Source of the DNA: Thermohalobaculum sp039180675
GTDB taxonomy: Bacteria; Pseudomonadota; Alphaproteobacteria; Rhodobacterales; Rhodobacteraceae
Assembly: GCA_039180675.1 (NCBI GenBank)
Contig: JBCDDC010000002.1
Location: 159,600 to 223,599 of the forward strand
Length of the DNA stretch: 64,000 nucleotides
Direction of reading: 5' to 3'
Numbering within the stretch: position 1 is the first letter of the stretch; the number at the start of each line of letters is the position of its first letter. Below the pieces are notes generated by a model. That model was given only the letters and a program-made list of their open reading frames with translations, searched no databases and was not told where the DNA came from. The translations under genes were made by a program, and so were the position numbers. Below, piece after piece: positions 44,890 to 53,131 of this stretch.

Positions 44890-45038
44890 GGCATCCTCCA
44901 TTGCTTTTCTGTCTTCGTTTTTTCCGGTCCCTCGCGGGCGCGCACCAGAGCGAAACGCTGCCCCTGGGTCAACTTGTCTTACGGCCGCTCGGCGTGGGCC
45001 GACTTGATCTGGATCAGTTCGGCCAGCATCTCGCCCGG

Positions 45039-45539
45039 CTAATAGCTCTCCGGAACCAGGTGATCACCAACTTCGAACGGCACTCCGGGTTCATCCTTGG
45101 CCCATCGGATCACCAGTGAGGTCTTCACGGAGGCCACATTGGGTGCGGCCGTCAATTCATCTGTCAGGAAGGTCTGAAATGTCAGCAGATTTGGTGCGAC
45201 GCATTTCAGCAGGAAGTCGATCTCGCCATTTAACATGAAGCACTCACGCACAAGCGGCCACTCTCGGGCGCGATCTTCGAACTCGGACAGATCGTCTCCC
45301 GCCTGGCTTTTGAGGCTCACCATGGCAAAGACCATGACTTCATAGCCGAGCGCGCGGGCGTTCACCTTTGCATGGTAGCCCTGGATCAGCCCCGTCTCCT
45401 CCAGTGACCGGACACGCCGCAGGCAGGGAGGGGCCGATATGCCGACCCGGCGCGAGAGCTCAACATTGGTCATTCGGCCATCGCCTTGCAGTTCGGCGAG
45501 GATTTTGCAATCGATTGGATCGAGCTTGGTGGCCGACAT
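45039..45539 (-). CDS. Lrp/AsnC-family transcriptional regulator
   Basis: A 166-residue regulator. The N-terminal HTH is ILAELQGDGRMTNVELSRRV with SAPPCLRRVRSLEETGLIQG, and the C-terminal RAM/AsnC ligand domain runs to the end. ATG 45539 is preceded by GGAGAGG; the longer open frame (to 45956) crosses into the divergent gene. It is head-to-head with the ELM1 gene, and two inverted repeats lie between them. It may respond to an amino acid and control the divergent operon. Confidence 0.93.
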   Translation of the reverse strand: MSATKLDPIDCKILAELQGDGRMTNVELSRRVGISAPPCLRRVRSLEETGLIQGYHAKVNARALGYEVMVFAMVSLKSQAGDDLSEFEDRAREWPLVRECFMLNGEIDFLLKCVAPNLLTFQTFLTDELTAAPNVASVKTSLVIRWAKDEPGVPFEVGDHLVPESY

Positions 45540-45576
45540 GAATGCCTCTCCTTTGCCTCTGCCCTTCTTTGAGGGC

Positions 45577-45625
45577 TGCAACCATTTATGTACCGGGTTG
45601 CATTTACGGGCGCAATAAAATTGCG
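45577..45625. promoter_or_regulatory. Lrp-type inverted repeats in the Lrp / ELM1 divergent promoter
   Basis: Two inverted repeats: TGCAACC (45577-45583) / GGTTGCA (45596-45602), and CGCAAT-aaa-ATTGCG (45611-45625). The second has the GCAAT-A/T spacer-ATTGC form found at many Lrp/AsnC family sites. Both lie within the 100-bp gap between the divergent genes, fitting autoregulation plus control of the ELM1 operon. Confidence 0.55.
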
Positions 45626-45639
45626 TACATGCGCAAGAT

Positions 45640-46599
45640 ATGGAAACAATCCCAGAAGCTTCTCGAAAGATCTCGGTGGTTACCGATGGCCGGGCGGGTA
45701 ATGAAACCCAGGCGCTGGCGCTGGCTGAAGCTTTGGGCCGGCTTCGACCCGTGGAGATCGAGGTGGCAGCTCCGCACATTGCTTCCTGGGCAATCGCGCT
45801 GCCACCGCGAGTCGTGCACGCTTTGGGTCTGGGCGCTATCAGTGCGAGCTGGCGGCCGGATGGCCCAACGGGCCTTCTGATTGGCGCGGGGCGGCGGGCG
45901 GCGCCGCTCGTGGCGGCGATTGGCCAACGTTTTGAGATACCGACAGTGCAGCTCATGCACCCTCAAATGTCTTCCGCCAGCTTCTCGCTCGTAGTGGCGC
46001 CTTCCCATGACGACTTGCGCGGCAGGAATGTCATCTCGACGGTTGGGGCACTGAGCCGGGTCACAGCCCGGGGAGTCACCGATGCGGCTGCGGACTGGCC
46101 TCAATTCGCGCGATTTCCATCGCCCAGGCTCGCGGTGCTGGTCGGTGGCCCGAGCAGATCGGTGGAGTTTGGCGCCCGTGATGCCGACAGGCTGTTGGAT
46201 CTGCTCTCAACCCTTTCGCAATCGCAGACCCTTCTGATCACACCATCACGCCGGACACCGGCTGAGCTTGCCGAGCGCCTGAAGTCAGAGTTTGGGGAGG
46301 CGCATTTCGTCTGGAACGGTGATGGCCAAAATCCCTACCCTGGCCTGTTGGGTTGGTGCGACGCAGTCCTTGTGACCGCCGACTCGGTCAATATGGCGTC
46401 GGAGGCGGCGTCAACAGGGCTGCCAGTTCACATAATGCCGCTGAGCAGGCTCAGCCCGAAACTTGCGCGGTTTCACGACGATCTCGCGGCACACGGCGCA
46501 AGCCGCGAGGTAGCGCTGCCTTTGGAGACCTGGTCGTATGAACCGCTCGCGGAAGCCGACCGTGTTGCAAAAGAGATAACGACATGGCTGGGATGGTAG
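45640..46599 (+). CDS. Mitochondrial fission ELM1-family protein
   Basis: A 319-residue protein of the family PF06258, named after plant ELM1 and common in alphaproteobacteria. It begins ISVVTDGRAGNETQALALAE and shows the two-domain glycosyltransferase-B-like pattern: LIGAGRRAAPLVAAIG, VLVGGPSRSVEF and DAVLVTADSVNMASEAASTG. No signal or membrane segment. The bacterial role is not known, and the fold hints at nucleotide-sugar or glycan chemistry. It is followed 4 bp later by the FAD oxidoreductase gene and shares the Lrp control region. Confidence 0.85.
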   Translation: METIPEASRKISVVTDGRAGNETQALALAEALGRLRPVEIEVAAPHIASWAIALPPRVVHALGLGAISASWRPDGPTGLLIGAGRRAAPLVAAIGQRFEIPTVQLMHPQMSSASFSLVVAPSHDDLRGRNVISTVGALSRVTARGVTDAAADWPQFARFPSPRLAVLVGGPSRSVEFGARDADRLLDLLSTLSQSQTLLITPSRRTPAELAERLKSEFGEAHFVWNGDGQNPYPGLLGWCDAVLVTADSVNMASEAASTGLPVHIMPLSRLSPKLARFHDDLAAHGASREVALPLETWSYEPLAEADRVAKEITTWLGW

Positions 46600-46603
46600 C
46601 GTA

Positions 46604-47716
46604 ATGGTCGAACGCGCGGACATAATCATCATCGGTGGCGGGATCGCCGGTATAAGCGCAGCCGCGCGGCTTGTAGCGAACGCGACGTTGGTCGTTCTTG
46701 AGCAGGAGACCTCTCCGGGCACGCACGCGACAGGACGCTCGGCGGCGACCTATATCCGAAGCTATGGCAACAGCACTTTGCGCGCGCTGAATGCGGCGAG
46801 CCATGCGGATCTTGCCTCACCTCCCTCCGATTTGGCCGAACGCACCCTGCTTAGCCCAAGGGGTCTGCTGTATGTGGCGACCGCTGATCAGGGCAACGCG
46901 CTCGATCAGGAAATGGATGGCATCGAAGGCTTGAGCGAGATCAGCTTGGACGAAGCGGCGGAGCACTTCCCCATCCTGGATCCCGGCTCCCTTGCCCGGG
47001 CCGCGTACGAACCTGACGCGAGCGATATTGATGTCGATCTGCTCTTTCAGGGCTTTCTCAGGCAGATCCGGACTGCGGGCGGAAGACTGATCACGAATGC
47101 GAAGGTCACTGCGATGAGCCGGGCAGGTTCGCAATGGCATGTGCAGACGCCAGCGGGGGCGTTCGAGGCGCCGGTTGTGATCGATGCCGCCGGTGCCTGG
47201 GCGGACCATGTGGCCACGCTTGCGGGGGTGCCATCCAAGCAACTGGTGCCGAAGCGGCGGTCCGCCGCCACGCTCCCGCCGCCCGAGGAGTACAACATCG
47301 CACAATGGCCGCTGGTCGCCTCGATTTCCGAGGAGTGGTACACAAAGCCAGTCGCCGGGCGGCTCCTCGTCTCGCCAGCGGATCAGGATCCGGTCGAGCC
47401 GATGGATGCTTGGCCCGACGAGATGGTGCTGGCTGAGGGGCTGGACCGGTTCGAGCGGTCGACGACCATCAAGGTAAGCCGCGTGGAGCATAAATGGGCC
47501 GGTCTGCGCACCTTCGCACCCGATAAGTCCCCTGTCGTAGGCTTCGACGATGCGGCGCCGGGTTTCTTCTGGCTCGCAGGCCAGGGCGGATATGGGATCC
47601 AGACATCGCCTGCACTGTCGAGAATTGCGGCGGATCTGATCCTGACCGGAACGACGGATGTGGTGGCGCCTGAGGTTCTCGACAACATCCGGCCTGGCCG
47701 GGAAGCTTTGAATTGA
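46604..47716 (+). CDS. DAO-family FAD-dependent oxidoreductase (glycine oxidase-like)
   Basis: A 370-residue flavoprotein. The FAD motif IIIIGGGIAGISAAARLVAN is at the start; GRSAATYIRSYGN follows, and GFFWLAGQGGYGIQTSPALS is the C-terminal flavin contact. The family oxidises amino acids or secondary amines. Only 4 bp separate it from the ELM1 gene, so they form an operon. An Lrp-type regulator next door agrees with an amino-acid substrate. Confidence 0.88.
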   Translation: MVERADIIIIGGGIAGISAAARLVANATLVVLEQETSPGTHATGRSAATYIRSYGNSTLRALNAASHADLASPPSDLAERTLLSPRGLLYVATADQGNALDQEMDGIEGLSEISLDEAAEHFPILDPGSLARAAYEPDASDIDVDLLFQGFLRQIRTAGGRLITNAKVTAMSRAGSQWHVQTPAGAFEAPVVIDAAGAWADHVATLAGVPSKQLVPKRRSAATLPPPEEYNIAQWPLVASISEEWYTKPVAGRLLVSPADQDPVEPMDAWPDEMVLAEGLDRFERSTTIKVSRVEHKWAGLRTFAPDKSPVVGFDDAAPGFFWLAGQGGYGIQTSPALSRIAADLILTGTTDVVAPEVLDNIRPGREALN

Positions 47717-47786
47717 TCACGCCTCTCCTCTTGGCGAGTCGCGCCTGCTGTCCTATCTAGGGTGACCTGTTTTCGAGGAGCTGCCG

Positions 47787-48746
47787 ATGCCCGATACCCG
47801 CACCACCCGCTGCCTTATCATCGGCTCCGGTCCCGCCGGATACACTGCCGCAGTCTATGCGGCGCGCGCCCTGCTCGATCCGGTTCTGCTGCAGGGTATC
47901 CAGCCAGGCGGGCAGCTTACGATCACGACCGAGGTCGAGAACTGGCCAAGCGTGATCGAGACGCAGGGTCCAGACCTGATGGTGCAGTTCGAGGCGCATG
48001 CAAAAGCCGTCGGCACAGAGATCATCGCCGATCACGTCAACAGCCTCGACCTTTCTCAGCGCCCGTTCACCGCGGTTTGCGACAGTGGGACGATCTGGAA
48101 AGCGGACAGCGTCATTCTCGCGACCGGCGCACAGGCGAAATGGCTCGGGCTGCCCAGCGAGGAGAAGTTTAAGGGGTTCGGAGTATCGGCATGCGCCACT
48201 TGCGACGGTTTCTTCTATCGCGGCAAAGAGGTGATGGTGATCGGCGGCGGCAACACGGCCGTTGAGGAGGCGCTCTATCTCGCCAACCTCGCCTCGAAAG
48301 TGACGCTGGTGCACCGCCGGGACAGTCTGCGGGCGGAGGCGATCCTCCAGAAAAGGCTGCTGGCGCACCCAAAGATCGAGGTGATTTGGGATCATACGCT
48401 GGATGAGATCCTCGGCACGGGTGCCGATGGTGTGACAGGCGTGCGCCTCGCGCATGCCCGCAGTGGAGAGACGCGGGAGATCGCGCTCGCCGGTGTCTTC
48501 ATCGCGATCGGCCACGCTCCGGCGTCCGAACTGGTCAAGGATCAGCTTGAAACCCATCACGGCGGCTATGTTGTTACAGCGCCGGACTCGACGGCGACCT
48601 CGATCCCTGGTGTCTTTGCCGCAGGTGATGTGACCGATCACATCTACCGGCAGGCCGTGACGTCGGCCGGCATGGGCTGCATGGCAGCATTGGAGGCCGA
48701 GAAGTTTCTCGCCGAGATGGCTGACGGTGCGATGGCGGCCGAGTAG
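47787..48746 (+). CDS. trxB: Thioredoxin reductase
   Basis: A 319-residue NADPH-dependent flavoenzyme that reduces thioredoxin. It has the FAD site IIGSGPAGYTAAVYAARA, the redox-active C136-A-T-C139, the NADPH site MVIGGGNTAVEEALYLA and the C-terminal FAAGDVTDHIYRQAVTSAG. GAGGAG precedes the ATG. It follows the FAD oxidoreductase by 70 bp on the same strand, and its stop is 11 bp from the stop of the convergent DUF3604-like gene. Confidence 0.97.
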   Translation: MPDTRTTRCLIIGSGPAGYTAAVYAARALLDPVLLQGIQPGGQLTITTEVENWPSVIETQGPDLMVQFEAHAKAVGTEIIADHVNSLDLSQRPFTAVCDSGTIWKADSVILATGAQAKWLGLPSEEKFKGFGVSACATCDGFFYRGKEVMVIGGGNTAVEEALYLANLASKVTLVHRRDSLRAEAILQKRLLAHPKIEVIWDHTLDEILGTGADGVTGVRLAHARSGETREIALAGVFIAIGHAPASELVKDQLETHHGGYVVTAPDSTATSIPGVFAAGDVTDHIYRQAVTSAGMGCMAALEAEKFLAEMADGAMAAE

Positions 48747-48757
48747 ATGCCCCGTCT

Positions 48758-51034
48758 CTATCCGGTGAGGTAGATCGGGCTCGACCACGCCTGGTGCCCG
48801 TCGAGCGTCGTCACTCTTACCCAGATCGCTCTATCTTCCTCTTTGCTGACGGGAAGGGTCAGCCGAGTTTCGAGATGGTTCTGGTGCATCTCGTCTGGTA
48901 GGCGGCGAATAACAATCCGGCGTTCCAGGCCGCCGGCATCCAGGATGTGATCCTCGATGCCGAGATCAGCCAGCACAAGTTCACCGGAAACATGGTTAGA
49001 CGTGACCCTGATCGTGGCAGTCGGATCGCTGAGGCGCAGGTCGACGCCCGCGAAGTTTCCGGAAGTGACGCTTTCGAAGACGATCTGGTTGGGTTTTGTC
49101 TGCTCCAACCTGCGTTCCGGGTTCCAGTGGTTGACGGTCGCGAAGGTGTCGATGGTTGCGTTCTCCACATCAATGCTGCCCTGCCAGCGGGTGTTCCGCC
49201 CGCGACCGCGGTATTCCGCGCCGCACCACATTATGCGCATGCGCGTGGCGAGTTCCTCCTCGCGATAGGTACGGATCGTTTTGATCTCGTGTGCGCCATT
49301 GAGCACATCGATACGCTCGATCGCGGTCGGAGCATCCACGCAGATCTTCAGGTGCAGGTCGTCCGCGTTCAGGCGGACGATGTCGCCCATCATTGCCTCG
49401 GTGCAGATGACAGCATCGACAGGAAAATGCTCCGGGTCGCGGGTGTAGAGATCCGCCGGGACATCGAACGCCGCCCTGACATCGAGATGGATCCGGCTGC
49501 CTGAGGTGCCATAGTGGTGGCGCCGCCGCATCGCCTCGAAGATCCCGTCGCGCGTCAGTGCAGGGGCCAGGAAACAGGTCAATCCGCCATAGGCGCCGAA
49601 CTCCGTCGCCCCGGGCGCCCCGGCGCCAGGCCGCCCTTTGTGCCCATCGCTGCTGGCCACCACACCCACCCTGTGGCCAAGGGTGAGGCTGTCGGTGAGA
49701 ACCCATTCGAAGGTGCCCCAGTTGGAATGCACCTCGACCGCTGTTTTCAGTTTCGAATCATGTGCATAGCCGACATCCGCCGGACGCCCGCCGATATGGG
49801 ACCAGAGCACGCAGTCTTCGTCTTTCAGCGCCTTGAACAACTGATCGAGCGTCGTTGCGTCACTATCTAGATCCGCCCGGTCCGTCAGCATGGCGTGGGA
49901 GGATCGTCTGATCGTGCGCCCCTCATGGCGGAAGAACACGTTGTGATCGCCGCCGACGGGCGTGTTGCCTGACCACTCGTAGCCTGGGAAGACGATGAAG
50001 GCGCCATCCACGTTCATCTCTGCCGTTACATTGTTCAGATGATCCCAGAAGGCGTTCGTGATCTGGAAGTCGTTGCCCTGATGCCCGCAGACGTCGAGAA
50101 AGGCGACATCGCGGGCGAAGCAGAGATATTCTTCAATGCTCCCGATCCCCACCGTCTCACCGCTCTGGCCATGAAGGTCGCCCCAGTACCCGGCGTACTG
50201 CTCGTCGCGGATGATCAGCGGGTTGGACTGGGCAAGCCGTTCCCCATTGGGGGAGTGCAGGGAGATTCTCCCGCGCCCCGCACTCTCGACACTTAATCCG
50301 TCTATGCGGAGCGTCCTCTGACCCTCCGGCATCTTAATGCGTTTTGGCAGCCCCTCGATTTCAATGTCCGACGACAAGTGCAGTTCGGTCAGATCCGGTT
50401 GCGCGGGGTTGCCCCATCGATCCTCAACCCTGAGACCAATGGCGAATACCTCGCCTGGTCGCCGGGGGCCGGGAGCGGTCAGAGACCAGGTCGTGGGCGG
50501 GCCTGCGACGATCGGGAGAAAGAGCTGATCATCGAGCTCATTGAACTGACCAGTCGCGCAGACATCGGCCGAGACTTTGAATTCGAACGCCGTCTCGCTG
50601 ATCGTCTGCATCCGAAAGCCCGGCGAGCCGCCCGACGTGTCGCCGAACACAACCGTGATCGTATCGCCCTCGCGCATGAAGCCGCCGGTCACCGTGACGC
50701 GAAGTGCTAGGCTCCATGGCCGATAGCCGTAGGGCTCGACGTAAAGCTCCAGCGGAACCCCGTTACTAGCCGTCGCCCTGACATAGTTCATGGCGGATGG
50801 ATCATCGGTCTGTAGCGGGCCGCAATCGTTCACCCAACGAAAGGAGATCCTGATGCCACCGGTATCATCCAGCCCGAACCGGCCGACGGTGTAGGTCACC
50901 TCCAGCGTCTGAAAACTGCGGACGGGACATGGCGTGGTTGGCGCCAGCTTTGCCGAGCCATAGTCACTGCGCGCGCTGCCGGGTTCGACCGCGGGCCATA
51001 CATCACCCATCAGGCGGCGCTCGATTGGTGGCAT
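48758..51034 (-). CDS. DUF3604-like (PHP-type metallo-hydrolase fold) protein
   Basis: A 758-residue protein. A beta-rich N-terminal part of about 270 residues precedes a region with metal-ligand-like motifs: YWGDLHGQSG, FLDVCGHQGND, GGDHNVFF, LWSHIGG, VEVHSNWGTFEW and VVASSDGHKG. This arrangement of Asp/His groups matches DUF3604/PHP-superfamily proteins. No signal peptide or membrane segment is obvious. Function unknown; a hydrolase or phosphoesterase is plausible. It is a single gene between trxB and the basic exported proteins. Confidence 0.75.
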   Translation of the reverse strand: MPPIERRLMGDVWPAVEPGSARSDYGSAKLAPTTPCPVRSFQTLEVTYTVGRFGLDDTGGIRISFRWVNDCGPLQTDDPSAMNYVRATASNGVPLELYVEPYGYRPWSLALRVTVTGGFMREGDTITVVFGDTSGGSPGFRMQTISETAFEFKVSADVCATGQFNELDDQLFLPIVAGPPTTWSLTAPGPRRPGEVFAIGLRVEDRWGNPAQPDLTELHLSSDIEIEGLPKRIKMPEGQRTLRIDGLSVESAGRGRISLHSPNGERLAQSNPLIIRDEQYAGYWGDLHGQSGETVGIGSIEEYLCFARDVAFLDVCGHQGNDFQITNAFWDHLNNVTAEMNVDGAFIVFPGYEWSGNTPVGGDHNVFFRHEGRTIRRSSHAMLTDRADLDSDATTLDQLFKALKDEDCVLWSHIGGRPADVGYAHDSKLKTAVEVHSNWGTFEWVLTDSLTLGHRVGVVASSDGHKGRPGAGAPGATEFGAYGGLTCFLAPALTRDGIFEAMRRRHHYGTSGSRIHLDVRAAFDVPADLYTRDPEHFPVDAVICTEAMMGDIVRLNADDLHLKICVDAPTAIERIDVLNGAHEIKTIRTYREEELATRMRIMWCGAEYRGRGRNTRWQGSIDVENATIDTFATVNHWNPERRLEQTKPNQIVFESVTSGNFAGVDLRLSDPTATIRVTSNHVSGELVLADLGIEDHILDAGGLERRIVIRRLPDEMHQNHLETRLTLPVSKEEDRAIWVRVTTLDGHQAWSSPIYLTG

Positions 51035-51146
51035 GGGAATGCTCCGGAAATCGCTCTTGGACGCAGCCAGCTTAGAGGATCACCTGCCGGGTCGGTCAAT
51101 TCTCTCATCCGATCGTTCGGGCCCCCGGGTGAAGCACAAAAAGTTT

Positions 51147-51178
51147 GGCCGCGACCTTGCTGGTCGCGGCCTTGTTTT
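51147..51178. terminator. Bidirectional-looking terminator hairpin
   Basis: Perfect 10-bp stem GGCCGCGACC (51147-51156) / GGTCGCGGCC (51162-51171), loop TTGCT. It is followed by TTGTTTT on the plus strand and by AAACTTTTTG on the minus strand. It lies 40 bp after the end of the minus-strand gene 51218-51658 and should terminate it. Confidence 0.7.
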
Positions 51179-51217
51179 GCTCGAAGGTCTGCCGTTGAAA
51201 AACTCTTCTTCGGTCTC

Positions 51218-51658
51218 CTACCGGTCGATGCCGAAGCGAATCCCGTCTGACGAGATCTCAAAGTCGAAGCGCCGCCCGCTCTCGACGACCACGACTTCAG
51301 GTTCCGGCACATAGGCGTCCTGCTCCAGCCAGGCGATCCGGCGGTTGTTTCGGTCCTCAACACGCGAGAGAAGGGCTCGCAGATCCTGGATCTCGGCTTC
51401 GTTGCGGCGCGCGAGGCGGCTGGGTTGGCGGGCGGAGCGGTATTCGAGCCGGTCCAGCCGCCTGTGGAGCCGGTCGATCTTCTGACCGCGTTTGTATGGT
51501 CCGCGCACGTCCCGCAGGCTGTAGATATCGTTCGCGACGTTATCGAGCGCGTTTGCTACCCGAAAGGCGCGCGGTCCGGCCTCGGCCGGTCCGGCAGGGA
51601 CGGCGGCGGCAATGCCGAGGGCGAGTGCGCCGCTGAGTATGGCTTGATGGAGTTTCAT
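51218..51658 (-). CDS. Exported basic hypothetical protein
   Basis: A 146-residue protein with signal peptide MKLHQAILSGALALGIAAAV ending near AEAGPR. The mature part is Arg-rich and predicted helical/coiled (for example KIDRLHRRLDRLEYR and LARRNEAEIQDLRALLSR), ending with a short beta segment RRFDFEISSDGIRFGIDR. No known family recognised. It is one of three small exported basic proteins next to the two-component system and has its own terminator. Confidence 0.7.
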   Translation of the reverse strand: MKLHQAILSGALALGIAAAVPAGPAEAGPRAFRVANALDNVANDIYSLRDVRGPYKRGQKIDRLHRRLDRLEYRSARQPSRLARRNEAEIQDLRALLSRVEDRNNRRIAWLEQDAYVPEPEVVVVESGRRFDFEISSDGIRFGIDR

Positions 51659-51760
51659 GTCAGCTCCCGCGATTTCGTGTTCTGCTCAGTTAGTTCCTGG
51701 TCGACGGAACGGTTTGGCCAGTTGATGTCGCCAAGTCCGATCCTTGAAGTTGCTTGGTTT

Positions 51761-51793
51761 AGGACCTGCCTCGCAGCGTTTGGGGCAGGTCCT
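51761..51793. repeat. 10-bp inverted repeat downstream of the Arg-rich gene
   Basis: AGGACCTGCC (51761-51770) and GGCAGGTCCT (51784-51793) form a perfect stem with a 13-nt loop, just after the stop of the Arg-rich protein gene (51806). No T-run follows on the minus strand, so it may be an mRNA-end hairpin rather than a standard terminator. Confidence 0.5.
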
Positions 51794-51805
51794 CACGTTT
51801 ACGGC

Positions 51806-52354
51806 TCAGTAGAAGCCCCGGCGTGCGGCACGGTAGCTCCGTCTCTCGAAACGCTCCGACTTGCGGAAGAAGCGGTCCGAGCGACGGTCGAGCCGATAAG
51901 CCTTGCGGTCGAACCTGGCAGCAGCGCCATACCGGCCCCGGTCGCGAAGACGGTCCGCCTTGCGGTAGAACTTGTCCGAGCGACGGTCGAGGCGTCTCGC
52001 CTTGCGCTCAAACCGCTCGGAGCGGCGTTCAAAGCGGTTGGCGCGGCGGTCCTTGTACCCATAGCGCCGGTCAGCCACGCGCTTGGCCCGGTCATCGCGG
52101 CGGTCGCGCCGCGCCTCGCGCCGGTCTTGGCGGCGGTCCTGGCGGAATTCGCGGCGATCAGCCCGGCCATCTTGGCGGAATTCGCGTCGGTCGGCACGGC
52201 GGTTCTGGCGAGCCTCGCGCCGGTCCTGACGGTTTTCCAGACGCTCGGCCCGTCGTTCCGCACGGTCGGCGTTCTGGGCACCCGCCGGCGCCGGCGACCA
52301 GACGAGCAGGCCGCTCACTGGCAGGATGAGGGCCATCTGGATCCACTTGTGCAT
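51806..52354 (-). CDS. Exported arginine/aspartate-rich low-complexity protein
   Basis: A 182-residue protein starting with signal peptide MHKWIQMALILPVSGLLVWS followed by PAPAGAQN. The rest is almost wholly Arg/Asp/Glu with repeats such as RRADRREFRQDGR and DRRSDKFYRKADR. Roughly every third residue is Arg. ATG 52354 has GGGAG upstream; a 33-residue longer frame lacks the signal at its start. No domain recognised. It could be a periplasmic polyanion- or LPS-binding protein or a periplasmic chaperone-like helical rod, but this is speculative. Confidence 0.65.
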   Translation of the reverse strand: MHKWIQMALILPVSGLLVWSPAPAGAQNADRAERRAERLENRQDRREARQNRRADRREFRQDGRADRREFRQDRRQDRREARRDRRDDRAKRVADRRYGYKDRRANRFERRSERFERKARRLDRRSDKFYRKADRLRDRGRYGAAARFDRKAYRLDRRSDRFFRKSERFERRSYRAARRGFY

Positions 52355-52590
52355 CTGCTTTCTCCCAAATCTGACTTCGATCGTCTTTTGCGGAGCAATC
52401 GACGGGAACCGTTGCCAGTTCCGATCGGAGTGACAAAATGCGCGGGGGGTCATCGCATTGGCTCCCGTCGAAAGCGCTCCGTATGAGGACCATCGCTTCG
52501 AGCGACCTTAAATTTCCATGCTGCGGCTGTTATGGGATTTTAATGTTCGAAAATGCGAAACTTCGCGCTGGAGGAACGGCCCGGTAACCG
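52355..52590. promoter_or_regulatory. Divergent control region, Arg-rich gene / PepSY-like gene
   Basis: A 236-bp gap between head-to-head genes, with an A/T-richer centre. A short inverted repeat TCGCT-tcg-AGCGA (52493-52505) and the stretch TTTTAATGTTCGAAAATGCG near 52540 are the only patterns seen. It probably contains the promoters of both genes and possibly a site for the downstream response regulator. Confidence 0.35.
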
Positions 52591-53112
52591 ATGCGTATCG
52601 TCTTCATATTGCTGCTTTCGGCTCTGTCCTCCCTGGCAGGGTCCGGCCCCGCCAGCGCGTTGTCAGACGTGACGCGCGGGGGCGTGCGCGCGCCTATAAT
52701 TTCTGAGGAAATCGGCAGTTTGGACCGCGAGATCTTTCAGATTGCCCAGAAGCAACGGCGTGAGAGGGTCCTGGAAAAGAAGCGCTGGCAGAGGGAAAAG
52801 CGTCGCGAACGGCGGCGGAATGATGCGGCCCGGCGCAACGCTGACAGCAAGTTCGCCCAGAGATGGCAGCGAAAGGACTCGGGCCCCAAAGACGGCACCC
52901 GCGTACCAGCCCGCAGCCTTAGCGGCGTGATCAAGAGCCAGTCGAGGTTTCGCGATTCGCGGATCACCAACGTCTTTGTCCGAAGGCCTGCTCGCACAAA
53001 GTCCGGCTTCATGTACGAGGTCTGGGTACGCTCTCGCGACGGGTCGGAAACGCTCGTCTATGTCGACCCGGATACGCGACGGATCCTGTACGAAGCGCCC
53101 GGGCGGCGCTGA
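52591..53112 (+). CDS. Exported PepSY-like protein preceding a two-component system
   Basis: A 173-residue protein with signal peptide MRIVFILLLSALSSLAGSGP. An extremely basic middle (QKQRRERVLEKKRWQREKRR) is followed by a PepSY-like C-terminus (SGFMYEVWVRSRDGSETLVY then VDPDTRRILYEAPG). It lies 19 bp before the response-regulator gene, so it is part of that operon. PepSY proteins next to PhoP/PhoQ-like pairs are common and may modulate the sensor. Confidence 0.78.
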   Translation: MRIVFILLLSALSSLAGSGPASALSDVTRGGVRAPIISEEIGSLDREIFQIAQKQRRERVLEKKRWQREKRRERRRNDAARRNADSKFAQRWQRKDSGPKDGTRVPARSLSGVIKSQSRFRDSRITNVFVRRPARTKSGFMYEVWVRSRDGSETLVYVDPDTRRILYEAPGRR

Positions 53113-53131
53113 CGGCCCGCGAGGAGGAGGA

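Noticed and set aside
51425..52486. Plus-strand open frame of 353 codons over the Arg-rich gene
   Set aside because: Its Ala/Val/Pro-rich repeats are the mirror of the Arg/Asp repeats on the other strand. The minus-strand genes have signal peptides and ribosome binding sites.
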